Source: JBMCLJ01 sp048615375
Lineage (GTDB): Bacteria; Patescibacteriota; Dojkabacteria; JAOAGR01
DNA length: 6,379 nucleotides
Assembly (NCBI GenBank): GCA_048615375.1
Contig: JBMCLJ010000081.1
Coordinates: forward strand, 1-6,379
Direction: 5' to 3'
Both the position numbers and the translations under genes were made by a program. The notes below the pieces were generated by a model, which was given only the letters and a program-made list of their open reading frames with translations, did not search any database and was not told the DNA's origin. Positions 1-5,220 of the stretch are shown one piece after another; positions within the stretch are counted from its first letter, which is position 1; each line of letters opens with the position of its first letter.

Positions 1-1
1 A

Positions 2-1147
2 AGTGAGCAGGATAAGATTGATAAGGTGAAACAAAGAATAGTTGAAAAATGTGGACAAAAGCCATGTTATGATGTCGTAGCTTATCATCCTTATGCTGGA
101 CCGGGGTATACATCAGATCAAGATTTTTCAGATAAACAGGGACGGATTGCTTACTTCGGTCTTTCTGCATTTAAGCCGGTAATTGATGGTATTAGTTCCA
201 CTTATGGTACTCTTGGAAAAAAGTCTGCATTTACAGAATGGAATGTCACATGCTGGACAGGTGAAAAAGGCTTGATTAGTGCAGAACACGCAATGGCTGT
301 AGCAGAAGCACAATTGGTTATGTCAGAAAATGAAAATGTGATCTTATCCAATTATCATGCCTTCAATCATGGACCGTGTGGACACTTTGATAAGAATGAA
401 TATGATGCATCGAGTGGAGATGGATTGAGTATCATGGGTAATGCGTACCGATTAACAGTCCCGCCGGATTATAATTCAGTCTCTTCCGTGAATGTCAATG
501 TTAACTCACCTGTCCAAACAGTTGATCTGGGCAGTCGCTGCTGGGCTGGAGAAGGAAAGTGCAACGGTGATATGGGAACATTCCCGATCGTATCCAGTTA
601 TGCAATGGAGTCAGGAAAAAAACTTGTCATTGTGATCTTTAACCGCGATAAGACTAAGGAGGCTGATATTACACTATCATTGGAGCATTTGAAACAATAT
701 GAAAATAGTAAGCTGGTTAAAGTATCTACTTTGCATGCTAACTCATTTACCGATAATAAGTTTATAGAGAAAACATCTACCGCCGGCACATTCTCAAATC
801 TGCAAGTTCCTCCAATAAGTATAACCAGATTAGAGATTCAACAGAACCAGGAACCTGCGACAACATCCCCAATCAGCTCTACTGATTCTGCTACTAACCA
901 GCCTCTTCAGACCCAAACTCCATCCAGCACCTCATCACCTGCTGCTACCACCCCGACAAGCACCTCATACTATGGAGGATATAGTACGCTCACTCCCTCA
1001 ACTGTTGATTATCTACCTGATACCAAAATATCTGGTTCAGATGTATTAATGATATTCTTTTCCTCGGGAGTCACACTCACCTCAGCCCTGATTATCAAAA
1101 GAAGGGTACATAAACGGTTCGAAGATCGTGTTACAGATGATTCATGA
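2..1147 (+). CDS. Secreted glycoside hydrolase, clan-A-like, C-terminal part, membrane- or wall-anchored (5' end outside window)
   Basis: The frame is open from base 2, so the GTG at 26 is probably internal and the N-terminus lies left of the window. Residues are numbered from that GTG. DVVAYHPY (16-23) and AFTEWN (68-73) resemble late TIM-barrel strands of clan GH-A retaining glycosidases such as GH51 or GH39; E71 is the candidate nucleophile. The acid/base Glu would be upstream and cannot be seen. Residues 175-271 look like the beta-sandwich domain that usually follows such barrels (KKLVIVIFNRD). Residues 276-328 form a Ser/Thr/Pro-rich stalk. LPDTK (330-334), a hydrophobic segment (340-357) and a basic tail KRRVHKR follow, the layout of a C-terminal surface anchor. 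The enzyme probably cleaves plant or microbial polysaccharide outside the cell; the substrate cannot be told. The exact GH family is uncertain, the anchored extracellular layout fairly sure. Confidence 0.75.
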   Translation, partial: SEQDKIDKVKQRIVEKCGQKPCYDVVAYHPYAGPGYTSDQDFSDKQGRIAYFGLSAFKPVIDGISSTYGTLGKKSAFTEWNVTCWTGEKGLISAEHAMAVAEAQLVMSENENVILSNYHAFNHGPCGHFDKNEYDASSGDGLSIMGNAYRLTVPPDYNSVSSVNVNVNSPVQTVDLGSRCWAGEGKCNGDMGTFPIVSSYAMESGKKLVIVIFNRDKTKEADITLSLEHLKQYENSKLVKVSTLHANSFTDNKFIEKTSTAGTFSNLQVPPISITRLEIQQNQEPATTSPISSTDSATNQPLQTQTPSSTSSPAATTPTSTSYYGGYSTLTPSTVDYLPDTKISGSDVLMIFFSSGVTLTSALIIKRRVHKRFEDRVTDDS

Positions 1148-1202
1148 GTATTTCAATTGAAGCCAAAGTGAGTAATTCTAATGTTCCGGTTCACAAAATC
1201 AA

Positions 1203-1218
1203 CCGCGATTTACTGCGG
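1203..1218 (-). terminator. Weak hairpin downstream of tRNA-Leu, possible terminator
   Basis: Read on the minus strand, CCGC and GCGG form a 4-bp GC stem around an 8-base loop. The T-rich stretch TTGATTTTG follows. It lies about 17 bases after the tRNA CCA end, where a tRNA terminator is expected. The stem is short and the T run is interrupted, so this is tentative. The rest of 1148-1234 holds only a 10-base palindrome, TTCAATTGAA (1152-1161), and nothing else I can name. Confidence 0.25.
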
Positions 1219-1234
1219 ATAAGTAGTGGAGTGT

Positions 1235-1320
1235 TGGTGACGAGGGCGGGACTTGAACCCGCATGGGCTGAGCCCACTACGTCCTGAACGTAGCGCGTCT
1301 ACCAATTCCGCCACCTCGCC
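1235..1320 (-). tRNA. trnL: tRNA-Leu (anticodon CAG), CCA end encoded
   Basis: Read on the minus strand, this folds into a complete class II tRNA. The acceptor stem GGCGAGG/CCTCGTC has one G-T wobble. The D arm contains the GGTAGAC type loop. The anticodon stem CTACG/CGTAG encloses the loop TTCAGGA, with anticodon CAG at plus positions 1284-1286. A long variable arm (TGGGC TCA GCCCA) is typical of Leu and Ser tRNAs. The T arm is GCGGG-TTCAAGT-CCCGC. Discriminator A (1238) is followed by a genomic CCA (1235-1237), so the 3' CCA need not be added. The tRNA reads CUG codons. It lies 48 bases downstream of the anchored-protein gene on the same strand but has its own promoter-like box. Confidence 0.97.
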
Positions 1321-1346
1321 ATTCCATTATGTGACTAACTGCACGG

Positions 1347-1355
1347 ATTATAACA
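1347..1355 (-). promoter_or_regulatory. Extended -10 promoter for tRNA-Leu
   Basis: On the minus strand TGTTATAAT is a perfect extended -10 element (TGnTATAAT). It ends 26 bases before the first base of the tRNA, which allows a start about 7 bases downstream and a 5' leader of roughly 19 bases for RNase P to remove. No good -35 is seen 17 bases upstream, which is tolerable for an extended -10. It sits between the stop codon of the upstream minus-strand gene and the tRNA, so the tRNA can be transcribed independently. Confidence 0.6.
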
Positions 1356-1368
1356 AGTTCGAGGAAAA

Positions 1369-1899
1369 TTACGATACTATAAAGTCGAACTCAGCCTGTT
1401 CGCTCACTTCAATAGTGCCGGTAAGTGTTATTGGCTCCAGCACCTGAATACACATTCCCGTTGGCCTTGTGATAGCTAATGTGACAGTAACTTGTTCCGG
1501 GAAGCTTTCCCGTACTATTGTTTCTACATTTGCTTTATGGCACGGAGTAGGTAGATCACCGGTCAATTCATAGTTCCAGGTGTTTGCATCGGTATAACTG
1601 AGATTAAGTGTATACCCGTTTTCTGTGAGTGTCAGTTGCCTGCCTTCCTGTGTACCGCGTGGGTTTTCTGATTGAGTGGATTGGGTACCGGATTCTGAAG
1701 GGAAATCGTCGGTAGTATCTTTCGCGGTACTGTTCTCATCATTTTTCAGTGAATCCCGTAATGTAAAAAATCCACCAACGATAGATGCAGCCAAAAGAGT
1801 AGAAAGCATAGCTGCAACGAGTATGACTACAATTTTATTTGAGAATAATCTTTTTTTCGGCATTGAGATCTTTTCTTTATTTTCAATTTGGTTTTCCAT
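1369..1899 (-). CDS. Small membrane-anchored extracytoplasmic protein of unknown function
   Basis: The 176-residue product has a short charged N-terminus (KEK, PKKR), one hydrophobic helix at about residues 22-46, a Ser/Thr/Asp/Glu/Gln-rich linker (50-88) and a beta-rich C-terminal domain (89-176). The positive residues before the helix and the lack of a lipobox cysteine suggest an uncleaved signal anchor with the domain outside. The domain has two cysteines, C120 in GDLPTPCHKAN and C150 in GMCIQVLEP, placed to form a disulfide; short alternating hydrophobic strands suggest an Ig-like or similar sandwich. I do not recognise the family and assign no function. ATG 1899 gives the full N-terminus; Met13 (1863) is an alternative. 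No Shine-Dalgarno is visible before either. The gene is divergent from the HNH nuclease gene and is followed by tRNA-Leu. Confidence 0.8.
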   Translation of the reverse strand: MENQIENKEKISMPKKRLFSNKIVVILVAAMLSTLLAASIVGGFFTLRDSLKNDENSTAKDTTDDFPSESGTQSTQSENPRGTQEGRQLTLTENGYTLNLSYTDANTWNYELTGDLPTPCHKANVETIVRESFPEQVTVTLAITRPTGMCIQVLEPITLTGTIEVSEQAEFDFIVS

Positions 1900-1915
1900 A
1901 GTTCGCTACAAAGTT

Positions 1916-1946
1916 AGTATAGCAATATATCATTTACATGTTACAA
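1916..1946 (-). promoter_or_regulatory. Putative promoter of the anchored-protein gene
   Basis: On the minus strand, TATACT (1916-1921) matches the -10 consensus at five of six bases and ends 16 bases before ATG 1899, implying a leader of about 10 bases. The nearest -35-like hexamer, TTGTAA (1941-1946), gives a 19-base spacer, longer than ideal. The -10 is plausible, the -35 weak. Confidence 0.4.
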
Positions 1947-1966
1947 GAAATAGTTTTGGTTTCGTA

Positions 1967-2022
1967 TACTGCATTTTCATACTACTCCTGCAGACTTGTG
2001 TGAGTATGAAGAAAATGCTGTA
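1967..2022. repeat. Imperfect inverted repeat between divergent promoters
   Basis: Arm 1 (1967-1983, TACTGCATTTTCATACT) pairs with arm 2 (2003-2022). Seven perfect pairs, TCATACT/AGTATGA, lie next to the loop. A 3-base bulge follows, then six more pairs, one mismatch and three pairs. The 19-base loop (1984-2002) contains CTGCAG. No T run follows on either strand, so this does not look like an intrinsic terminator. Arm 2 ends two bases before the putative -35 of the HNH nuclease gene, so an operator or an RNA structure is possible. Its function is unknown. Confidence 0.55.
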
Positions 2023-2024
2023 GG

Positions 2025-2053
2025 TGTACAACGGTATGGAGCTGGTATATAAT
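2025..2053 (+). promoter_or_regulatory. Sigma70-like promoter of the HNH nuclease gene
   Basis: TGTACA (2025-2030, four of six to TTGACA), a 17-base spacer and a perfect TATAAT (2048-2053) form a good promoter. An overlapping TGGTATATA could also act as an extended -10. A start near 2060 would leave a leader of about 22 bases before ATG 2082. The inverted repeat at 1967-2022 lies immediately upstream. Confidence 0.6.
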
Positions 2054-2081
2054 TCAATTTATAAACTCTGAATCGTTAAAC

Positions 2082-2771
2082 ATGATAAATTGTGCTGGTA
2101 GCTCGATTAGGTATGCTGGTTATCCCGGAATGCAGCGATATTTTCGTGAAGCATTACTTCGCGAGCAAGAATTATTGTTTGGAGTTGGACCATTTTGCTC
2201 AGTCACTGGTAGAGTAGCATCGGGAATACATGCGGCTCATATCGTACCAGAGGTGTTAGGTCGTACTAACTGTAGAGATGTTTATTATCGATATCCAGGT
2301 CTTTTTCATCCGAGTAACGGTTTGCTTGTATTACATCAGATTAATATAATCGAGAGAGTGGTAAGGAAGCGGCTTTTCCAGGTATTGGGTATACCGTCGA
2401 ATGGGGACTCGCACCTTGAAAATCAGGGAGTCACAGATCTTTCCGATTTATTGACACTTATACAGGAAGCCGCGATTTTACCAAACCAGATGCTTGTTAC
2501 ATCGTATGTTCAAGCAGATACTGGAAACTTTCCTGATATCCGGCATTGTATCGGATATGACAGCAATCAGGCACGAGAGGACTTTCTTGCTGGTAGAGGT
2601 TTGTTATTGGATCTCACTGACTACAATTTTATTCTGAATGAATTATGGAGACCTGCAGGGTTGCCTGTACTCAGGCGTGATACCATGGGGTGTATACGTA
2701 TGCAGCCTTTAGATCAGTCACGAACATTTTCTGTGAGCCTGGATGGTGGTGCGCAGATAGTAACCTCTTAA
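2082..2771 (+). CDS. Stand-alone HNH-family endonuclease (H-N-N variant)
   Basis: The 229-residue product carries an HNH_2-like core near its N-terminus. YFREALLREQ (20-29) precedes CSVTG (39-43), then AAHIVP (51-56), then PSNGLLVLHQINIIERV (77-93). This follows the family order: C-x-TG turn, the AHI histidine, the NGLLL asparagine and a final metal ligand. H53 and N79 fit the first two catalytic positions. The position normally held by the last His is N88, an HNN triad also known in active beta-beta-alpha metal nucleases. The remaining 130 or so residues match nothing I recognise and may give specificity or oligomerisation. No methyltransferase, helicase or other defence partner is adjacent, so its role (restriction, abortive defence, homing-derived or housekeeping) is open. 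It has its own promoter and converges on the exonuclease gene, their stops overlapping. No Shine-Dalgarno precedes ATG 2082. Confidence 0.75.
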   Translation: MINCAGSSIRYAGYPGMQRYFREALLREQELLFGVGPFCSVTGRVASGIHAAHIVPEVLGRTNCRDVYYRYPGLFHPSNGLLVLHQINIIERVVRKRLFQVLGIPSNGDSHLENQGVTDLSDLLTLIQEAAILPNQMLVTSYVQADTGNFPDIRHCIGYDSNQAREDFLAGRGLLLDLTDYNFILNELWRPAGLPVLRRDTMGCIRMQPLDQSRTFSVSLDGGAQIVTS

Positions 2772-3328
2772 CGTATCAATCCTTTCAAAACCTCATTAAA
2801 ACCGTCTTTCCTTTCCTTCCTGACCCTGTCAAAGAAGCTGCAAATCACCTGCGCGTCATCGAGAGCTCTATGGCGCCTTGAACACTGCAACCCCATGCGT
2901 TCCATTACCGCGTCAAGGTTATGCTTACGTTGCGCAGGAAAGAGTTTCCGTGAAAGCTGTACAGTACATAATCTGGGAAACTTGAATTCAATTCCTGTAC
3001 GCCCATACTCTGCCCGGATGAATCCGTAGTCAAAACTTACATTATGTGCGACGAAAATCCTGCCTTCCGCAAGTTCCATGAGCTCCCCAGCTACATCTTT
3101 AAACAATGGAGCATCCTTGACCATCTCATCAGTTATGCCACAGATTGTGATGATGTATTGAGGAATGGGGACTTCCGGGTTGATCAGAGTCTCATATCGT
3201 CTAACGATTTTCCCATCCTCATATACTAACGCACCAATCTCCGTAATCCGGTCATGCCCAGGGGACACGCCTGTGGTTTCAACATCGAGGAATAGAAATC
3301 TATTTGGCATGTCTTCAGCGAATAGCAT
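2768..3328 (-). CDS. DnaQ-like DEDDh 3'-5' exonuclease (Pol III epsilon type)
   Basis: All three exonuclease motifs of the DEDDh family are present, numbered from ATG 3328. Exo I is FLDVETTG with D15 and E17. Exo II is VAHNVSFDYGFI with H95 and D100. Exo III is RRHRALDDA with H153 and D158. The complete metal-binding set D-E-D-D plus His suggests an active two-metal 3'-5' exonuclease. At about 186 residues it is a single exonuclease domain without helicase, GIY-YIG or polymerase parts. It may serve as the proofreading subunit or as an independent repair or RNA-trimming exonuclease; the sequence alone does not decide. ATG 3328 leaves a short leader after the -10 box at 3346-3351. ATG 3310 (MPNRFLFLDVETTG) is an equally family-like start. 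GTG 3343 is too close to that -10 to be included in its transcript. Its stop overlaps that of the convergent HNH gene. Confidence 0.9.
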   Translation of the reverse strand: MLFAEDMPNRFLFLDVETTGVSPGHDRITEIGALVYEDGKIVRRYETLINPEVPIPQYIITICGITDEMVKDAPLFKDVAGELMELAEGRIFVAHNVSFDYGFIRAEYGRTGIEFKFPRLCTVQLSRKLFPAQRKHNLDAVMERMGLQCSRRHRALDDAQVICSFFDRVRKERKDGFNEVLKGLIR

Positions 3329-3345
3329 AGATGATAGTACCACTA

Positions 3346-3351
3346 ATTATA
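3346..3351 (-). promoter_or_regulatory. -10 box of the exonuclease gene
   Basis: A perfect TATAAT on the minus strand ends 17 bases before ATG 3328. Transcription would begin near 3339, giving a leader of about 10 bases to that ATG or about 29 to ATG 3310. The possible -35 CTGACG lies 19 bases upstream behind a run of seven T. This box argues against the GTG start at 3343. Confidence 0.5.
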
Positions 3352-3414
3352 GTAAGTTAAAAAAAGTAGCCGTCAGGGTGAGAATGCAGGGAATTCGAAG
3401 TTGTATGGAACGTA

Positions 3415-3423
3415 TGCTACACT
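3415..3423 (+). promoter_or_regulatory. Extended -10 of the CoA-binding gene; leaderless start likely
   Basis: TGCTACACT fits TGnTAnAnT and ends 7 bases before ATG 3431. If it is used, transcription starts at or next to the A of the start codon, giving a leaderless mRNA. The best -35 candidate is TTCGAA (3394-3399) with an 18-base spacer, a weak match. Confidence 0.4.
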
Positions 3424-3430
3424 TGGATCT

Positions 3431-3799
3431 ATGATTTCAAAAGACAATGCATACGCAATAATTGGTGCTTCCCGTAATGGAGAAAAGTATGGCTATAAGG
3501 TACTTAAAGACCTGTTTGAAGCAGGATATCATGTCATTCCTGTAAACCCGGAAGAAGAGGTGATTCTTGGATTGCCGGTGTACCACACTGTCAAAGACAT
3601 ACCTGATTATATAGATGTCGCGGTCATGATTGTTCCACCCGAAGTTGGTGTGACAGTTCTCAAGGAGATCATTGCCACAGGTATAAAAAAAGTCTGGTTC
3701 CAGCCGGGAGCTGAACGTGATGATCTCGTCAGGCTTTGTCAGGAGAATGGTGTTGAAGCAATGACAAACAGTTGTATTATGATTGAAAAAAGTAAATAA
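3431..3799 (+). CDS. CoA-binding domain protein (YccU/CoA_binding_2-like)
   Basis: The 122-residue product is a single Rossmann-type CoA-binding domain. The first strand and nucleotide loop are AYAIIGASRNGEKYG (7-21), followed by the helix YKVLKDLFEAG and the second strand YHVIPVNP (33-40). LPVYHTVKDIPDYIDVAVMIVPP (48-70), then GIKKVWFQPGAE (84-95), then a late Cys (C115) complete the family pattern. Such proteins resemble the CoA-binding half of succinyl-CoA synthetase but lack its ligase parts. CoA binding is inferred from family, and the physiological role is generally unknown. ATG 3431 is chosen because the domain starts right there and a -10 box ends 7 bases upstream; the in-frame TTG at 3401 would lie upstream of that -10. 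It is divergent from the exonuclease gene. Its 3' end contains the promoter of the next gene. Confidence 0.88.
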   Translation: MISKDNAYAIIGASRNGEKYGYKVLKDLFEAGYHVIPVNPEEEVILGLPVYHTVKDIPDYIDVAVMIVPPEVGVTVLKEIIATGIKKVWFQPGAERDDLVRLCQENGVEAMTNSCIMIEKSK

Positions 3800-3811
3800 C
3801 TCCTCTACAAT
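3783..3811 (+). promoter_or_regulatory. Promoter of the RDD gene inside the CoA-binding gene's 3' end
   Basis: TTGAAA (3783-3788, five of six to TTGACA), exactly 17 bases, and TACAAT (3806-3811, five of six to TATAAT) form one of the best promoters in the window. The -35 lies within the last codons of the CoA-binding gene, and the -10 is just after its stop (3797-3799). Transcription would start near 3818, about 6 bases before ATG 3825. Confidence 0.65.
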
Positions 3812-3824
3812 CAACATGATAACT

Positions 3825-4331
3825 ATGGAACCCACTTTACAAACCCAATCTCAACCTGTGTATCAAACAAGTCAGCTTGTATTAGCCACACCCTGGTCAC
3901 GTCTTGTAGCCAGGCTTCTGGACAGTGTGATTAATTTTTTTGTATCTCTTGTATTATTATCCCCTTATCTTTCAATTTTCCTGATGGAAGTGCCAAATTT
4001 TGAAAATGATGAGCCATCGCCCACATTTATAATTGCGTTAATTACCTATTCATGCGTTTATATATTTTTCGCGTTTGGATTTGCCTACTATTACTGGATT
4101 TATCGCCCCGCGAAGCATAACGGGCAGACTATCGGGAAACAATGGATGCATATCAGGGTTGTTGACGAATTTGGTCAGGTGCCAGGTCAGGGAACCTTTT
4201 TTATAAGGTATATTCTGGAAAGCTTGATTGCAGGTGTCATCTCAATATTTGTTTACATCACCATTCTTTTCGATGAAAAAAGGAGAGCGCTCTACGATAT
4301 GATAGTCAAAACTATGGTCATCGAGGAATAA
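3825..4331 (+). CDS. RDD-family integral membrane protein
   Basis: The 168-residue product has the RDD layout. A Gln/Ser/Thr-rich N-terminus precedes WSRLVARLLDSVINFF, whose R30 and D33 give the characteristic Arg and Asp at the start of helix 1 (about 31-53). Helix 2 is about 67-93. The conserved stretch NGQTIGKQWMHIRVVDEFGQVPG (99-121) follows, then FIRYILESLI and helix 3 (about 126-149). The end FDEKRRALYDMIVKTMVI is the usual RDD C-terminus. RDD proteins are three-helix inner-membrane proteins of mostly unknown role; transport has been proposed for some members. ATG 3825 is favoured because the promoter at 3783-3811 would start transcription just before it. ATG 3816 adds three residues, and the TTG at 3783 is the -35 box rather than a start. 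There is no Shine-Dalgarno. The DUF4352-like gene follows after 40 bases. Confidence 0.9.
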   Translation: MEPTLQTQSQPVYQTSQLVLATPWSRLVARLLDSVINFFVSLVLLSPYLSIFLMEVPNFENDEPSPTFIIALITYSCVYIFFAFGFAYYYWIYRPAKHNGQTIGKQWMHIRVVDEFGQVPGQGTFFIRYILESLIAGVISIFVYITILFDEKRRALYDMIVKTMVIEE

Positions 4332-4334
4332 TGC

Positions 4335-4362
4335 TTGTAGCTTACCGGAAGTGTGTTACAAT
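4335..4362 (+). promoter_or_regulatory. Promoter of the DUF4352-like gene, extended -10
   Basis: TGTTACAAT (4354-4362) is an extended -10 and ends 9 bases before ATG 4372. TTGTAG (4335-4340) is a possible -35 with a 16-base spacer. The implied leader is only 2-3 bases, so translation may start leaderless. Confidence 0.5.
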
Positions 4363-4371
4363 TACAGTGTC

Positions 4372-5115
4372 ATGAGTGACACAGCAAACCCAACTCAACC
4401 AAAAGCAACTGAAACTGCAACATCAAGCGGGAGTCAGTCGCAACCAGCGCATAACGCAAATGCTGCCAATCCATCGCCAGCGACTCCAGCAAAAAAAGGA
4501 GTACCTGTATGGGCATGGATCGCAGGAGGATGTGCTATCTTATTAATTATTTCCTGTATCGTCAGTGTAGTCTTTTTAGGCTGGGGTGTTAATGAAGGAG
4601 TGAATGAAATTGAAGAAAGTGTGAATGAATATGAAAATCAACAGGAGCAGGAGGCTCAGGAACAGGAGAATGCATTTGAGAACCCAAAGGCTGTCGGTGA
4701 TACCGTAGAGCTCGAGGGAATCACCTGGGTAGTTAAAAAGGCTGAAGCTTTAGGTACAACTATCAAGGCACCTGCAGACAGCTTTCTCGACGATTGTACA
4801 GCTGCAAGTGGTAGTAAGTTTGTGCGAGTACAGTTTACGGTAAAAAACACTGGAACCAAGTCAGAGACATTAACAGCTCCAAAGCTTGTAGATGCAGATA
4901 AAGCTGAATTTGATTCATACAGCGATATCTATACATGTGTCAGTACCCGTGATCAAAAACCTGAGTTAATGACTTTTGAGACTCTTAATCCAGGTGTCGA
5001 AAATGAGTATGTCGCGTATTACGAAATTGCGGACTCAAAGACAGATCTTAAACTTAAAGTAGATAACGGAGCGCTTATCGATGAAGAGGTAGACTATGTT
5101 AGCCTCAACCTTTAA
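4372..5115 (+). CDS. Membrane-anchored DUF4352-like extracellular protein
   Basis: The 247-residue product begins with a Pro/Ala/Ser/Thr-rich, probably cytoplasmic segment (1-40), then KKG and one transmembrane helix (about 45-69). A Glu/Gln/Asn-rich stretch (75-103) that could be a short coiled coil or stalk follows, then a beta-sandwich domain (about 105-247). The domain reads VGDTVELEGITWVVKKAEALG, then SKFVRVQFTVKNTGTKSETLTAPKLVDADKAEFDSYSD, then LNPGVENEYVAYYEI. This is the order typical of DUF4352, an Ig-like extracytoplasmic fold. C142 and C189 could form a disulfide. The family's role is not established; ligand or partner binding at the surface is a guess. ATG 4372 is chosen over the in-frame GTG at 4351, which lies upstream of the -10. 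A strong terminator follows 28 bases after the stop. Confidence 0.88.
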   Translation: MSDTANPTQPKATETATSSGSQSQPAHNANAANPSPATPAKKGVPVWAWIAGGCAILLIISCIVSVVFLGWGVNEGVNEIEESVNEYENQQEQEAQEQENAFENPKAVGDTVELEGITWVVKKAEALGTTIKAPADSFLDDCTAASGSKFVRVQFTVKNTGTKSETLTAPKLVDADKAEFDSYSDIYTCVSTRDQKPELMTFETLNPGVENEYVAYYEIADSKTDLKLKVDNGALIDEEVDYVSLNL

Positions 5116-5143
5116 GAATATATGAAACGTTATCATTATACAT

Positions 5144-5174
5144 AAACCAGACACACGAACGTGTCTGGTTTTTT
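5144..5174 (+). terminator. Rho-independent terminator after the DUF4352-like gene
   Basis: An 11-bp perfect stem (5144-5154 with 5161-5171; AAACCAGACAC/GTGTCTGGTTT) surrounds the 6-base loop ACGAAC. It runs straight into six T (5169-5174). It closes the plus-strand cluster and separates it from the acetyltransferase-tgt pair. The A run before the stem is too short to make it convincingly bidirectional. Confidence 0.93.
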
Positions 5175-5175
5175 A

Positions 5176-5204
5176 TTGCTTTACGATTGATTTTGAGGCA
5201 CAAT
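5176..5204 (+). promoter_or_regulatory. Promoter of the acetyltransferase-tgt pair
   Basis: TTGCTT (5176-5181), a 17-base spacer and CACAAT (5199-5204) directly follow the terminator. The predicted start near 5211 leaves about 9-10 bases before ATG 5221. An overlapping TGTCATACT (5209-5217) resembles an extended -10, but it would start transcription inside the gene and is less likely. Confidence 0.45.
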
Positions 5205-5220
5205 CCGTTGTCATACTACC

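Noticed and set aside
1253..1447. Plus-strand open frame across the tRNA-Leu gene
   Set aside because: It runs through the antisense of a complete tRNA and into the antisense of the anchored-protein gene, with no protein-like pattern.
1676..2023. Plus-strand 115-residue frame opposite the anchored-protein gene and the divergent promoter region
   Set aside because: Its hydrophobic look comes from the complement of the signal-anchor region, and it runs through the inverted repeat; no promoter or family match.
2082..3328. HNH nuclease plus exonuclease as a two-gene defence system
   Set aside because: The genes are convergent, not an operon, each has its own promoter, and the exonuclease looks like an ordinary DnaQ-type housekeeping domain.
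3437..3835. Minus-strand 132-residue frame opposite the CoA-binding gene
   Set aside because: The plus strand encodes a clear Rossmann domain over the same bases; the antisense product has no recognisable motif and no promoter.
4351..4371. GTG 4351 as start of the DUF4352-like gene
   Set aside because: It lies upstream of the extended -10 at 4354-4362, so the main transcript would not contain it, and the added residues have no support.
5209..5217. TGTCATACT as the main promoter of the acetyltransferase gene
   Set aside because: It ends 3 bases before ATG 5221, so transcription would begin inside the gene; the upstream TTGCTT-17-CACAAT fits better.
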